A stretch of 64,000 nucleotides of DNA, from NCBI GenBank assembly GCA_022651005.1, contig JALCQD010000002.1, positions 124,001-188,000 on the forward strand, read 5' to 3'. Of this stretch, positions 37,078 through 45,686 are shown in pieces. Under the pieces are notes generated by a model. It made no database searches. It was not told the DNA's origin and worked only from the letters and a program-made list of their open reading frames with translations. The position numbers and the translations under genes are program-made. This DNA is from Bifidobacteriaceae bacterium. GTDB lineage: Bacteria; Actinomycetota; Actinomycetes; Actinomycetales; Bifidobacteriaceae. Each line of letters starts with the position of its first letter. Positions within the stretch are counted from its first letter, which is position 1.

Positions 37078-37629
37078 GTGAACGCACAGTCTGCCTCAGC
37101 TTCTTCCTTCAGAATCCGTCCTCTCGAATCTCGTGACGACGAGCAGATGTTTCATATTGCACGTGCTCGTCTGAAAGAAAACGGACTCGATGTTCCGGGA
37201 TCTGTGTACTTTGATGACGTTCTTCGGCATCTTTCTCAGTACTACAACGGTGGTGAGCGTGGGGCCTCTCATGCTCGCCGTGCCTACTTTGTGGCAGTGG
37301 AGCACAACGATGATAATCGCGTTCTCGCCGGCGCCGGCTTTGCCGAATATGGCAACGGCGAAACAAGTGACACTGCCGAATTACAAAAGCTGTATGCGCG
37401 TGAGGCGTCTCAAGGGCGTGGAATCTCTTACGCCCTCATCGATGCAGTAGAGCGGGCTGCGGCCGCCGACGGCTATACGAGGCTGTATCTTGAAACGGAG
37501 CACCGTCTCACGGCCGCTCTTCATATCTACGAGAAGCTTGGCTTTACACGTCTCGACCGCCCGCCAGTAAAGGCTCAGCATTCCGCCATGGATCGCTTCT
37601 ATATTGAGTCTCTACTGCCAGAGGAATGA
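37078..37629 (+). CDS. GNAT-family N-acetyltransferase
   Basis: This 183-residue protein has the GNAT acetyl-CoA-binding motif A as LQKLYAREASQGRGISYALIDAVERAAAADGY (SQGRGIS is the pyrophosphate loop), and motif B as LYLETEHRLTAALHIYEKLGF. The N-terminus FRIRPLESRDDEQMFHIARARLKENG is the usual first strand and helix. The acceptor substrate is not predictable. The start is a GTG with no ribosome binding site, 28 nt after the ClC gene. Confidence 0.88.
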   Translation: MNAQSASASSFRIRPLESRDDEQMFHIARARLKENGLDVPGSVYFDDVLRHLSQYYNGGERGASHARRAYFVAVEHNDDNRVLAGAGFAEYGNGETSDTAELQKLYAREASQGRGISYALIDAVERAAAADGYTRLYLETEHRLTAALHIYEKLGFTRLDRPPVKAQHSAMDRFYIESLLPEE

Positions 37630-37648
37630 GCGGGGCATCCTGCGATCT

Positions 37649-38593
37649 TTACTTCGCGTTGGTCACAGTGAGAGTCTTCATGTCAATCTTCGCAAAGGTA
37701 GTAGTCACGTAGTTATCACCATAAAAACGATCATATGAGACCCACACGGTGGAGTTGCTGCCTGGTGTGAAATAGATAGGTTCTTTCACTGTGGCGTGAG
37801 GCTGCGCCGTGTAATTGTTGAGTATCTCTTTGCTGTACCTGCTATTGTCCGCTGGCCATGTATCTTTGATGGATCCGTCCTTCGTTCCAGGGTCCCCGAT
37901 GTAATTGACCATAGGGCGCTCCTGATCGGTGTCGGTGAGCGCGGTGGAATAAGGATTCGTCCACGTCATGAGGCACCGAATGGCAGGCTTTTTCTCGTCA
38001 TTGGTGATATGAGAACAGCTCGACAAAGAGATCTTGTACTCCTTGATGGAGGAAGGATTCGTTGTTCCGTCGTATGTGGCGCCGAGGATGCGTTTGTTCT
38101 CATCTTTTATATCGGATGTGTCAGATGATTCTGCGGAATCGCTGGAATCGTCAGAATTCGCAGAATCATCCATGTCTTCCGAATCATCCGATGATGACAA
38201 GCTCGATAAGGACTCCGACGACGCTGACGAGTCGAATGAGCGCACCATATCGTTGATGCCTTCGCCTATGGGCTGGCGCACAAAGAAAATAACGATCACT
38301 ATGAGGATGAATGTGACAAGGCCGCCGTGTTTCTTGTGCTCGTGAGATGTGGGAGTGCCAGGCGAGGAAGAAGGGGAGGGAGTCGAGCTCTTTGGAGGAG
38401 CCGACGTGTCGCCCGTTGACATCGGATGAGATGTGGGTGAAGGGCGCCTCTGTTGTGCAGGGTGAGCCGTTGTGCTGCGTGAGTCCCCGCTGCGTGGTTC
38501 TGTGGGGCGCGAGCGCGTGGGATGTGTGCGAGGGTCGGGAATTCTCCCAGTGGGGGTATCAATCCAACCCTCGGGTGCAGGATTATTGCTCAT
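37649..38593 (-). CDS. Ser/Asp-rich single-pass membrane protein of unknown function
   Basis: This is a 314-residue protein with no family I recognise. It has a Pro/Ser/Thr-rich cytoplasmic region (1-88), one TM helix (about 91-107: VTFILIVIVIFFVRQ), a Ser/Asp/Glu-rich stalk (120-165) and a C-terminal extracellular domain of about 140 residues. That domain has two Cys (CSHI, IRCLMTW) that could form a disulfide, and segments LMTWTNPY and GSNSTVWVSYDRFYG. The layout suggests an exposed beta-rich domain on a flexible stalk. It is transcribed toward the GNAT gene and lies downstream of the SPFH gene on the same strand with a 39-nt gap, so co-expression is likely. Confidence 0.7.
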   Translation of the reverse strand: MSNNPAPEGWIDTPTGRIPDPRTHPTRSRPTEPRSGDSRSTTAHPAQQRRPSPTSHPMSTGDTSAPPKSSTPSPSSSPGTPTSHEHKKHGGLVTFILIVIVIFFVRQPIGEGINDMVRSFDSSASSESLSSLSSSDDSEDMDDSANSDDSSDSAESSDTSDIKDENKRILGATYDGTTNPSSIKEYKISLSSCSHITNDEKKPAIRCLMTWTNPYSTALTDTDQERPMVNYIGDPGTKDGSIKDTWPADNSRYSKEILNNYTAQPHATVKEPIYFTPGSNSTVWVSYDRFYGDNYVTTTFAKIDMKTLTVTNAK

Positions 38594-38632
38594 AAGTGTG
38601 GGTCCGGCTTCTCTCTTAATACCAGATAGCGC

Positions 38633-39583
38633 TTAGAGCTGCGTGGAACGGTTGGCGATCGATGATACCGCAGCGTCCACGTCCTTCTGCTCGAAACTTG
38701 CGTGGCTAGCCTGTAGTGACGCAAGAATCTGACCGATGGTGTTGTTACCGGCGGTGGCGTCGGAGGGCAGCATCAGGGTGTTGGTGTTGGTGGACTGAGC
38801 GAGTTCGCTCAGCACGTCAAAGTACTGGTTTGTCATGAGAATGCTCATCACCTGGTCGATGGAGTAGCCGCGTTCCTGCAGCTGCTGCACCTGGCTGGCG
38901 AGGCCCTCGATGATGGCGTTGCGCTGGCCGGCGATGGCTTGGCCTCGCATGATCATCTTCTGCTTTTCGGCCTCCGCTTTGACGGTGATGGTGATCTTTT
39001 CGGCCTCGGCGAGCGACTTCGCGGCAACCTGCTTGCGCTGTGCCTCGTTGATCTCGTTCATGGCGCGCACGATCTTAGCATCAGGCTCAAGCGAGGTGAC
39101 AAGCGTCTTCGTGATGATGTAGCCGAAGCGATCCATCTCTTCCTTCACGGCTTCTTGCACGATGGAAGCGATGTCATCCTTCTTGGAAAAGGCGTCGTCG
39201 AGGTTCATCTTCGGCAGGGTGGATCGGATGGCGTCCTCGATATAGCTCACGATCTGCTGTGTGGGGTTGTCAAGTTGATAAAAAGCGTCTGCGACCTTGC
39301 GTGGATTCACCTGATACTGCAAGGAGATATTGACGTCAACGAACACGTTATCCATGGTCTTGGTATTGACGGAATTGTCGATTTGGAAGACCTTGAGCGA
39401 AATGCGTGAGGCGATGCGGTCAATGAAGGGAATCCGTATATGGATGCCGGCATCGCGGACTGCGTTGAATTTGCCAAAGCGTTCAATGATGAAAACCTTC
39501 TGCTGTTGCACCACAAAAATTGACTTAATGAGCAGAATGATGACGATGACCAGCAGTACGGCCAAAAAGATGAGTGCGCCCAT
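38633..39583 (-). CDS. SPFH/Band 7 (stomatin/QmcA-like) membrane protein
   Basis: The 316-residue product begins with one N-terminal TM helix (3-24) and then the SPFH domain (25-200): VVQQQKVFIIERFGKFNAV, GIHIRIPFIDRIASRISL, DNVFVDVNISLQYQV, and the coiled-coil entry RAMNEINEAQRKQVAAKSLAEAEKI. The C-terminal portion (210-260) includes GQRNAIIEGLASQVQQL. It belongs to the QmcA/paraslipin group that forms large membrane microdomain assemblies. Often such genes sit next to an NfeD protein; none is seen here, but the Ser/Asp-rich membrane protein follows directly. Confidence 0.92.
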   Translation of the reverse strand: MGALIFLAVLLVIVIILLIKSIFVVQQQKVFIIERFGKFNAVRDAGIHIRIPFIDRIASRISLKVFQIDNSVNTKTMDNVFVDVNISLQYQVNPRKVADAFYQLDNPTQQIVSYIEDAIRSTLPKMNLDDAFSKKDDIASIVQEAVKEEMDRFGYIITKTLVTSLEPDAKIVRAMNEINEAQRKQVAAKSLAEAEKITITVKAEAEKQKMIMRGQAIAGQRNAIIEGLASQVQQLQERGYSIDQVMSILMTNQYFDVLSELAQSTNTNTLMLPSDATAGNNTIGQILASLQASHASFEQKDVDAAVSSIANRSTQL

Positions 39584-39676
39584 GATTTCTCCAAATCCTC
39601 AAAAATTCTCTCTGAATGTCTCTTCAGTTTAGCCTGTGATGGTCCCGAAGCCGTGACACCACATATGGAGGCATGC

Positions 39677-39710
39677 AAAAGGTCCCGAATCCGTGAGGAC
39701 TCGGGACCTT
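39677..39710 (-). terminator. Rho-independent terminator of the DEAD-box helicase gene
   Basis: AAGGTCCCGA pairs with TCGGGACCTT around a 12-nt loop (39679-39710), followed on the minus strand by a short T run. It begins about 33 nt past the helicase stop. A 16-nt near copy of one arm (15 of 16 identical) lies at 39641-39656, exactly 40 nt away. Confidence 0.85.
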
Positions 39711-39743
39711 AACTCTTTGGACTCTTTATAGAATCAGCGCGTA

Positions 39744-41852
39744 TCAGTAACGCTTACCGCCGCGACGCTGGTTGCGCCCGCCCTGGCTACCCTGACGGTC
39801 CTGATGGTTTCCGCCCTGGTGATTCTGGTGATTATTGGAACGCAAGGACCCATTGCGCCTGCGCGCGCCCGAGTTCTCGCGGCTGTTTGCCTTTGCCTGG
39901 TCGCTAAAGGGATTGCGTCCGGCCTTCTTGGCGGAGCTGTGGCCGTGGAAGGAGCGGGGTGCGTCGTCGCGATCATAGCGGCTATTACCACGGCGATCAT
40001 CGCTGTAGCGATCGTTTCCGCGTCCACGATTGTCGTCGCGGTCATAACGGTTGCGATCGTTGTGCTTGCGACCCTCGAATCGGTCGTCGCGAGCGTAGCG
40101 GTCACTGTGCTCGCGTTCGGGGCGCCCAGAGCGACGGTCGTCGCGGCGCTCGCTGGAACGGTCGTTGTGACGGTCCTTGCGGTCGTTGCGGAAGTCATCG
40201 TGGTCATAACGGTTGCCGCGGTACTTACGGTCATCTCCGAAATCGCGGTTGCGACGATCCTGACGATTCCCGTGATCGGAATGGTTTCCGCGGAAGTCGT
40301 TGTCGTCATGCCACGTGCCGCGTTCGTCACGCGAGGTGCGCGAGAAGTCGTCGCGATCGCGGTCACGACGGTCGCTGCGGTTACGGTCATGGCCACCACG
40401 GCCCCTACCGCCACTGCGGTCGTGCTCATAACGATCGTGATTGCGGCCATTGCGGCTACCTCCACGTCCATTGCGACGATTGCGATTGCGCTCGGCGCGG
40501 TCAGATTCGTTGCGGCGGCGTGTGAGGTCGCGTGTGAAATCTTCCATGGCACGAGCGAGCTCGCGGGGATCTACATACTGTGCCTTTTCGCCCACGAGAT
40601 CGAGAACCTCGGGGGAGTCAGACGTGACTTCCTTCGCCGCCGTCTTGATGGCGGCCTGGCGCAGCATGCGACGGGTGGAGCGGCGCTGGTCGGGGGTCAC
40701 GAGCGTGACGACGTCACCGCTCTGACCTGCGCGGGCCGTACGGCCAGAACGATGCAGGAAGGACTTTGCTTCCTTCGGCGGATCGACCTGAACGACGAGC
40801 TCCACCGCGGGAATATCAACGCCGCGTGCTGCCACGTCGGTGGCGACGAGAACATTCGCAGCCCCTGACTTGAACACGGACATGTTGCGATCGCGCTGAT
40901 TCTGAGAGAGGTTGCCGTGCAGCTGTGCTGCTGGAATACCGCTCTTGGTCAGCTTCTCGGCGAGGTGTTCCGCCTGATGCTTGGTACGAGTGAAGAGAAT
41001 GCGCTTACCGATGCCGGACGCAAGTGTCTCGATCATGGCGGCCTTGTCGTTCGTCTTGATCTCGAACACGTGCTGGGTCATGGTCTCGACCTGAGCGTTG
41101 ACGGCGTCAATCTCGTGAACCTTGGCGTCGTGAAGATACCGCTTGACGAGCGTGTCGATGCCGTGGTCGAGCGTTGCGGAGAAGAAGAGGTGCTGTCCGC
41201 CTTCGGGAATCTGCTGCAGCAGGCGGTTGACGGAGGGCAGGAAGCCGAGATCCGCCATGAGATCCGCCTCGTCGAGAACGGTGATCTGAACGGCGTCGAG
41301 GCTCAAGGCTTTCTGGCTGAGCAGGTCTTCGAGGCGGCCGGGGCAGGCGAGCACGATCTGTGCTCCTGCACGCAGCTCACTGATCTGCTTGCTGTAGCGC
41401 ACGCCGCCAAAGATGGTGGTGGTGCGCATGCCGTATGTGCGAGCGAGGGGGCGGATTACGTCGTCAATCTGATTGACGAGCTCACGGGTAGGCGCAAGGA
41501 TGAGAGCGCGCACAGGGTTTCGCGGCGCGGGCTCGTTGTTTTCCTGCGACTCGAGCAGTTCTTCGCCCAAGCGGGCAACGAGAGGAATGGAGTAGGCGAG
41601 CGTCTTGCCGGAACCGGTTTCACCACGGCCCAGAACGTCCTTGCCTGCGAGAGTATCGGGCAGTGTGTCCTTCTGGATGGGGAAAGCGGTGGTCTTGCCG
41701 TGCTGTGACAGCACGCTCGCGATGCGCTCGGGGACGCCGAGTTCTACGAAAGTTGTGTCCGTGGCAGACTGCGAAGAAGCTGATTCTGCTGTATCGGGGG
41801 TGTCCTTGGTGGACGTATCGGACATATCTGACTGGTTAAATGACTGAGTCAC
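39744..41852 (-). CDS. DEAD-box RNA helicase with Arg/Asp/Asn-rich C-terminal tail
   Basis: The 702-residue ATP-dependent RNA helicase has the Q motif GVPERIASVLSQHGKTTAFPIQ, motif I GRGETGSGKTL, Ia APTRELVNQ, II VLDEADLM, III FFSATL, V ATDVAARGVDIP and VI HRSGRTARAGQ. After residue about 445 comes a 250-residue low-complexity tail of Arg, Asp, Asn and Gly with recurring RDR, DDR and RNR units, ending in Gln/Gly/Arg-rich sequence. The tail would be intrinsically disordered and able to bind RNA or drive condensation. It resembles the tails of DeaD/CsdA-like helicases in actinobacteria. The start is GTG (41852) after AAAGG. The long upstream leader suggests post-transcriptional control, as in cold-shock helicases. 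Confidence 0.93.
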   Translation of the reverse strand: MTQSFNQSDMSDTSTKDTPDTAESASSQSATDTTFVELGVPERIASVLSQHGKTTAFPIQKDTLPDTLAGKDVLGRGETGSGKTLAYSIPLVARLGEELLESQENNEPAPRNPVRALILAPTRELVNQIDDVIRPLARTYGMRTTTIFGGVRYSKQISELRAGAQIVLACPGRLEDLLSQKALSLDAVQITVLDEADLMADLGFLPSVNRLLQQIPEGGQHLFFSATLDHGIDTLVKRYLHDAKVHEIDAVNAQVETMTQHVFEIKTNDKAAMIETLASGIGKRILFTRTKHQAEHLAEKLTKSGIPAAQLHGNLSQNQRDRNMSVFKSGAANVLVATDVAARGVDIPAVELVVQVDPPKEAKSFLHRSGRTARAGQSGDVVTLVTPDQRRSTRRMLRQAAIKTAAKEVTSDSPEVLDLVGEKAQYVDPRELARAMEDFTRDLTRRRNESDRAERNRNRRNGRGGSRNGRNHDRYEHDRSGGRGRGGHDRNRSDRRDRDRDDFSRTSRDERGTWHDDNDFRGNHSDHGNRQDRRNRDFGDDRKYRGNRYDHDDFRNDRKDRHNDRSSERRDDRRSGRPEREHSDRYARDDRFEGRKHNDRNRYDRDDNRGRGNDRYSDDRRGNSRYDRDDAPRSFHGHSSAKKAGRNPFSDQAKANSRENSGARRRNGSLRSNNHQNHQGGNHQDRQGSQGGRNQRRGGKRY

Positions 41853-42281
41853 TGTTGCCTTTCAAGGGCTGTGCATTCGAGGCACAGCACCGCGCGGCCT
41901 CGTTCTGCTGCAAGGCGGCGAGCGGAAATCTTCCGCGTTCAATTCACTAAGAAGGTGTCATCGGGTGGGCGGTGCGAGACTATTCCGCGTTATTCATACG
42001 GTGCGCGCAGGCGTCCTGATGTATTTTCCTCAGATGCCGCCTGAATTCTTAGGAATGAAAGAAAGCAATGTGTCTTTCAGTGTGCAGATATATTCAGCAG
42101 CATGAAAGTCCGGTTGTGGACTTCTGACCTTGGTGAGTCTAGCACACTTATGGTGAGTGAGCGGTGGTGGGCAGTGACATCGTGCGCCGTGTGTCGCAAT
42201 TCTTGATTCTTGATTCGTGTTCGTGGGCCCTCGTCATGAGGGGCAACTCCCTGAGTTCTGAGGCCTGAGTCACTCACCGCA

Positions 42282-42401
42282 GTTGTGCGATTGGGAAACG
42301 AGTGGTGCCTCGCTCAAGTAAGTTGTGCTATTGGGAAGTTCTAGGTTTGCCGTCGCACAACTCGGGTGAGCGATGCACACGCTAATTCCCAATCGCACAA
42401 C
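42282..42401. repeat. Inverted-repeat element with 40-nt internal register
   Basis: GTTGTGCGATTGGGAA at 42282-42297 recurs as GTTGTGCTATTGGGAA at 42322-42337. The reverse complement is found at 42386-42401 (16/16 to the first copy), and a partial fourth copy (GTTGTGCGA) at 42353-42361 on the minus strand. Within each arm the two units are 40 nt apart, and the segment between contains a further conserved GTGC(A/C)TCGCTCA. The arms of about 47 nt flank a spacer of about 24 nt, so the transcript of either strand could fold into one long hairpin. No open frame spans it and no flanking target duplication was seen. Confidence 0.7.
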
Positions 42402-42422
42402 ACCACAAACACGAGAGCATCA

Positions 42423-42446
42423 GGGGGAGGGGCATCAAGGGGAGGG
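42423..42446 (+). other. Candidate G-quadruplex
   Basis: Four G tracts (5, 4, 4 and 3 Gs) are separated by loops of 1, 6 and 1 nt on the plus strand. Formation is a prediction from pattern only. It lies between the inverted-repeat element and the gdhA terminator. Confidence 0.35.
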
Positions 42447-42484
42447 AGAGACTTCTGCGGGTATGTCAGGTTTCGGAGAATATG

Positions 42485-42511
42485 CAAAACCCGCCTCCGA
42501 GGAGACGGGTT
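42485..42511 (-). terminator. Rho-independent terminator of gdhA
   Basis: On the minus strand AACCCG and CTCC pair with GGAG and CGGGTT (42488-42511), followed by TTTTGC. It lies 26 nt past the gdhA stop. Confidence 0.88.
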
Positions 42512-42536
42512 CTTGGGGTTAAGACTCCGGTGGAGC

Positions 42537-43895
<1,359 letters not shown>

Positions 43896-43948
43896 CTATG
43901 GAGATCGGTGGGCCTCAGGGGTGCAACTCACCTTTCTGCTGCGCGACA

Positions 43949-43954
43949 TTATCA
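43949..43954 (-). promoter_or_regulatory. Candidate -10 box of gdhA
   Basis: GATAAT on the minus strand, about 65 nt upstream of the gdhA ATG. No good -35 is apparent. Confidence 0.35.
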
Positions 43955-44059
43955 CTTCAGCGTTAACTCAGAATGGAAATTTCGAGAATTGGAACAGGCT
44001 TAACGAAGAAGTTACAAAGGGCGATTTATGTCATGCGAATGTCACAATCGGCCTCACGA

Positions 44060-44112
44060 TAGAATGGGGCCATCAGGTGGAATGGGCCACCGGATCGCAC
44101 GATGGTGTGCGA
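44060..44112 (+). promoter_or_regulatory. nox promoter with downstream operator-like dyad
   Basis: TAGAAT (44060-44065) is a plausible -10. About 30 nt downstream lies the perfect dyad TCGCAC-N6-GTGCGA (44095-44112), placed in the leader where a bound repressor would block transcription. An AGGTAGG ribosome binding site precedes the ATG at 44144. Confidence 0.4.
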
Positions 44113-44143
44113 GAGATGAGAGACACAGAGAAGGTAGGTTGTT

Positions 44144-45484
44144 ATGAAAGTTGCAGTCATCGGTTGTACGCATGCGGGCGTCTTCTCCACGCAGTCGATT
44201 TTGGGAGAGCATCCAGACTGGGAGGTGAGTGTCTTCGAGCGCAATACCACGGTGTCGTTCCTCTCGTGCGGTATCGCGCTGTGGGTGGGTGATCACGTAT
44301 CAGATCCGCAAAAGATGTTCTATTCTTCTCCGCAGGCACTGGAACAACTGGGCGCGCACGTGTTCATGCAGCATGACGTTCTCAGCGCTGATCTCTCCAC
44401 AAAGACTCTGGAGATCAAGAATCTTGTGAGTGGAGAGGTCCACACTGAGACTTTTGACAAGATTGTTGTCGCCACCGGTTCCAAGCCCGTAGTTCCCCCG
44501 ATTCCTGGCGTCGATCTCGACCGCGTTCTGCTGTGCAAGAATTGGGATGACGGCCAGCATATTAAAGAGACTGCCACCAATGCCGAGTCGGTCGTAGTGG
44601 TGGGATCCGGCTACATTGGCGCGGAGCTCGCTGAGCAGTTCAACTCCATCGGCGTGAAGGTGACGCTCATTGACGCGTTGCCACGCGTGCTGGCTAATAA
44701 CTTTGATGCCGACATCACCGACAAGGTGGAGCAGTCCTTCGAAAACCACGGCGTCACTCTGGCGCTGGGGCAGAAGGTCCTCAAGATTGACGATCGCGAT
44801 AACGGCGCTGGCGTCACGGTGGAAACGGACACAGATAGCTTCGATGCCGACTATGTTATTCTCGCCGCGGGATTCGCGCCGCGCACCGATCTGTTCACCG
44901 GTCAGGTAGAGATGATCTCCAATGGTGCCATCGTTGTGGACGACTACATGCGGTCGTCCGTACCTGATGTGTTCGCTGCGGGAGACTCTGCCACAGTGAA
45001 GTTCAATCCAACCGGTAAAGCGGATTACATTCCGCTCGCCACCAATGCCGTGCGTCAGGGTCTGATTCTTGGCCACAACATGGTGGAGCCTACGGTTGCG
45101 CATCCAGGAACTCAGTCCACGTCGGCCGTTCAGCTATTCGAACTTTCACTCGCATCGACCGGCTTGAGCGTCGCCTCGGCACAACGTCGGGGAGTGGAAC
45201 TCGAAACGACGACTCTGACACAGGACTACCGTCCTGACTTCATGCTGACAACGGCTCCAGTGACGTGCGTCATGACGTGGGACAAGGAAACCCGGCAGAT
45301 CAAGGGCGCTCAGTTCCTCGCGAAGCATGACATCTCGCAGGCCGCCAACGTGGTATCGATTGCCATTGCGAACAAGATGACGATTGACGATCTTTCACTG
45401 GCGGACTTCCTCTTCCAGCCCAATTTTGATCAGCCCGTCAACTACGTCGAGGCCGTGGCGCTGCAGGCCAGTGCGCAGAAGTAA
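44144..45484 (+). CDS. nox: NADH oxidase (water-forming, Nox family)
   Basis: This 446-residue FAD-dependent enzyme of the CoA-disulfide-reductase/NADH-oxidase group reduces O2 to water with NADH in oxygen-tolerant lactic-type bacteria. It has an N-terminal FAD-binding segment VAVIGCTHAGVFS, the redox-active Cys42 in VSFLSCGIALW (single Cys, as in Nox and Cdr), the NAD-binding motif VVVGSGYIGAELAEQF, the second FAD motif VPDVFAAGDSATV, and the C-terminal dimerisation domain. Water-forming Nox and CoA-disulfide reductase are hard to separate by sequence; the single SFLSCG Cys and 446 residues fit Nox well. It would protect an anaerobe from oxygen and rebalance NAD. Confidence 0.88.
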   Translation: MKVAVIGCTHAGVFSTQSILGEHPDWEVSVFERNTTVSFLSCGIALWVGDHVSDPQKMFYSSPQALEQLGAHVFMQHDVLSADLSTKTLEIKNLVSGEVHTETFDKIVVATGSKPVVPPIPGVDLDRVLLCKNWDDGQHIKETATNAESVVVVGSGYIGAELAEQFNSIGVKVTLIDALPRVLANNFDADITDKVEQSFENHGVTLALGQKVLKIDDRDNGAGVTVETDTDSFDADYVILAAGFAPRTDLFTGQVEMISNGAIVVDDYMRSSVPDVFAAGDSATVKFNPTGKADYIPLATNAVRQGLILGHNMVEPTVAHPGTQSTSAVQLFELSLASTGLSVASAQRRGVELETTTLTQDYRPDFMLTTAPVTCVMTWDKETRQIKGAQFLAKHDISQAANVVSIAIANKMTIDDLSLADFLFQPNFDQPVNYVEAVALQASAQK

Positions 45485-45528
45485 CTAGAAGTAACTAAAA
45501 GGAGCCTGAAGCAGAGCGTTATCCTTCG

Positions 45529-45556
45529 AAGGCCCGTGCTTGTTGCGCGGGCCTTT
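45529..45556 (+). terminator. Rho-independent terminator after nox
   Basis: AAGGCCCGTGC pairs with GCGCGGGCCTT around a 5-nt loop, with one mismatched pair in the stem, followed by T and then CCC. It lies 45 nt after the nox stop. Confidence 0.8.
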
Positions 45557-45673
45557 CCCATACCTCCGTTCATTTCCGCACAATGGGTCGCACACTGGAG
45601 AAAGCCGTCGCAAACGTGGACGGAGGGGAGAAATACACCTTTTGGCTGATGGTCCGCTGTTGGTGGGCTTCGG

Positions 45674-45686
45674 TAATGTTGAGAGC
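45674..45686 (+). promoter_or_regulatory. Putative leaderless promoter of the UPF0182 gene
   Basis: TAATGT (45674-45679) sits 7 nt before the ATG at 45687 and no Shine-Dalgarno sequence is present. Confidence 0.35.

Larger units (their letters stand above)
41853..42484. other. Gene-free region: helicase leader and repeat element
   Basis: No credible gene was found in 684 bp between the helicase and gdhA. From the helicase side there is a long leader (about 280 nt) with a candidate TAGACT -10 box on the minus strand (plus coordinates 42136-42141). Then come two copies of TGGTGAGT 20 nt apart (42131, 42151), a short tandem TTCTTGA repeat around 42200-42215, the inverted-repeat element at 42282-42401, a purine-rich G-tract block, and the gdhA terminator. 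Confidence 0.6.

Noticed and set aside
39641-39696. Tandem repeat at the helicase terminator.
   Set aside because: Two 16-nt near copies 40 nt apart look like a partial duplication of one terminator arm, with no further copies.
39804-40868. A 354-residue plus-strand open frame opposite the helicase tail.
   Set aside because: It is made of Val/Ala/Thr/Ile repeats that are the complement of the repetitive Arg/Asp/Asn codons. No ribosome binding site or homology pattern.
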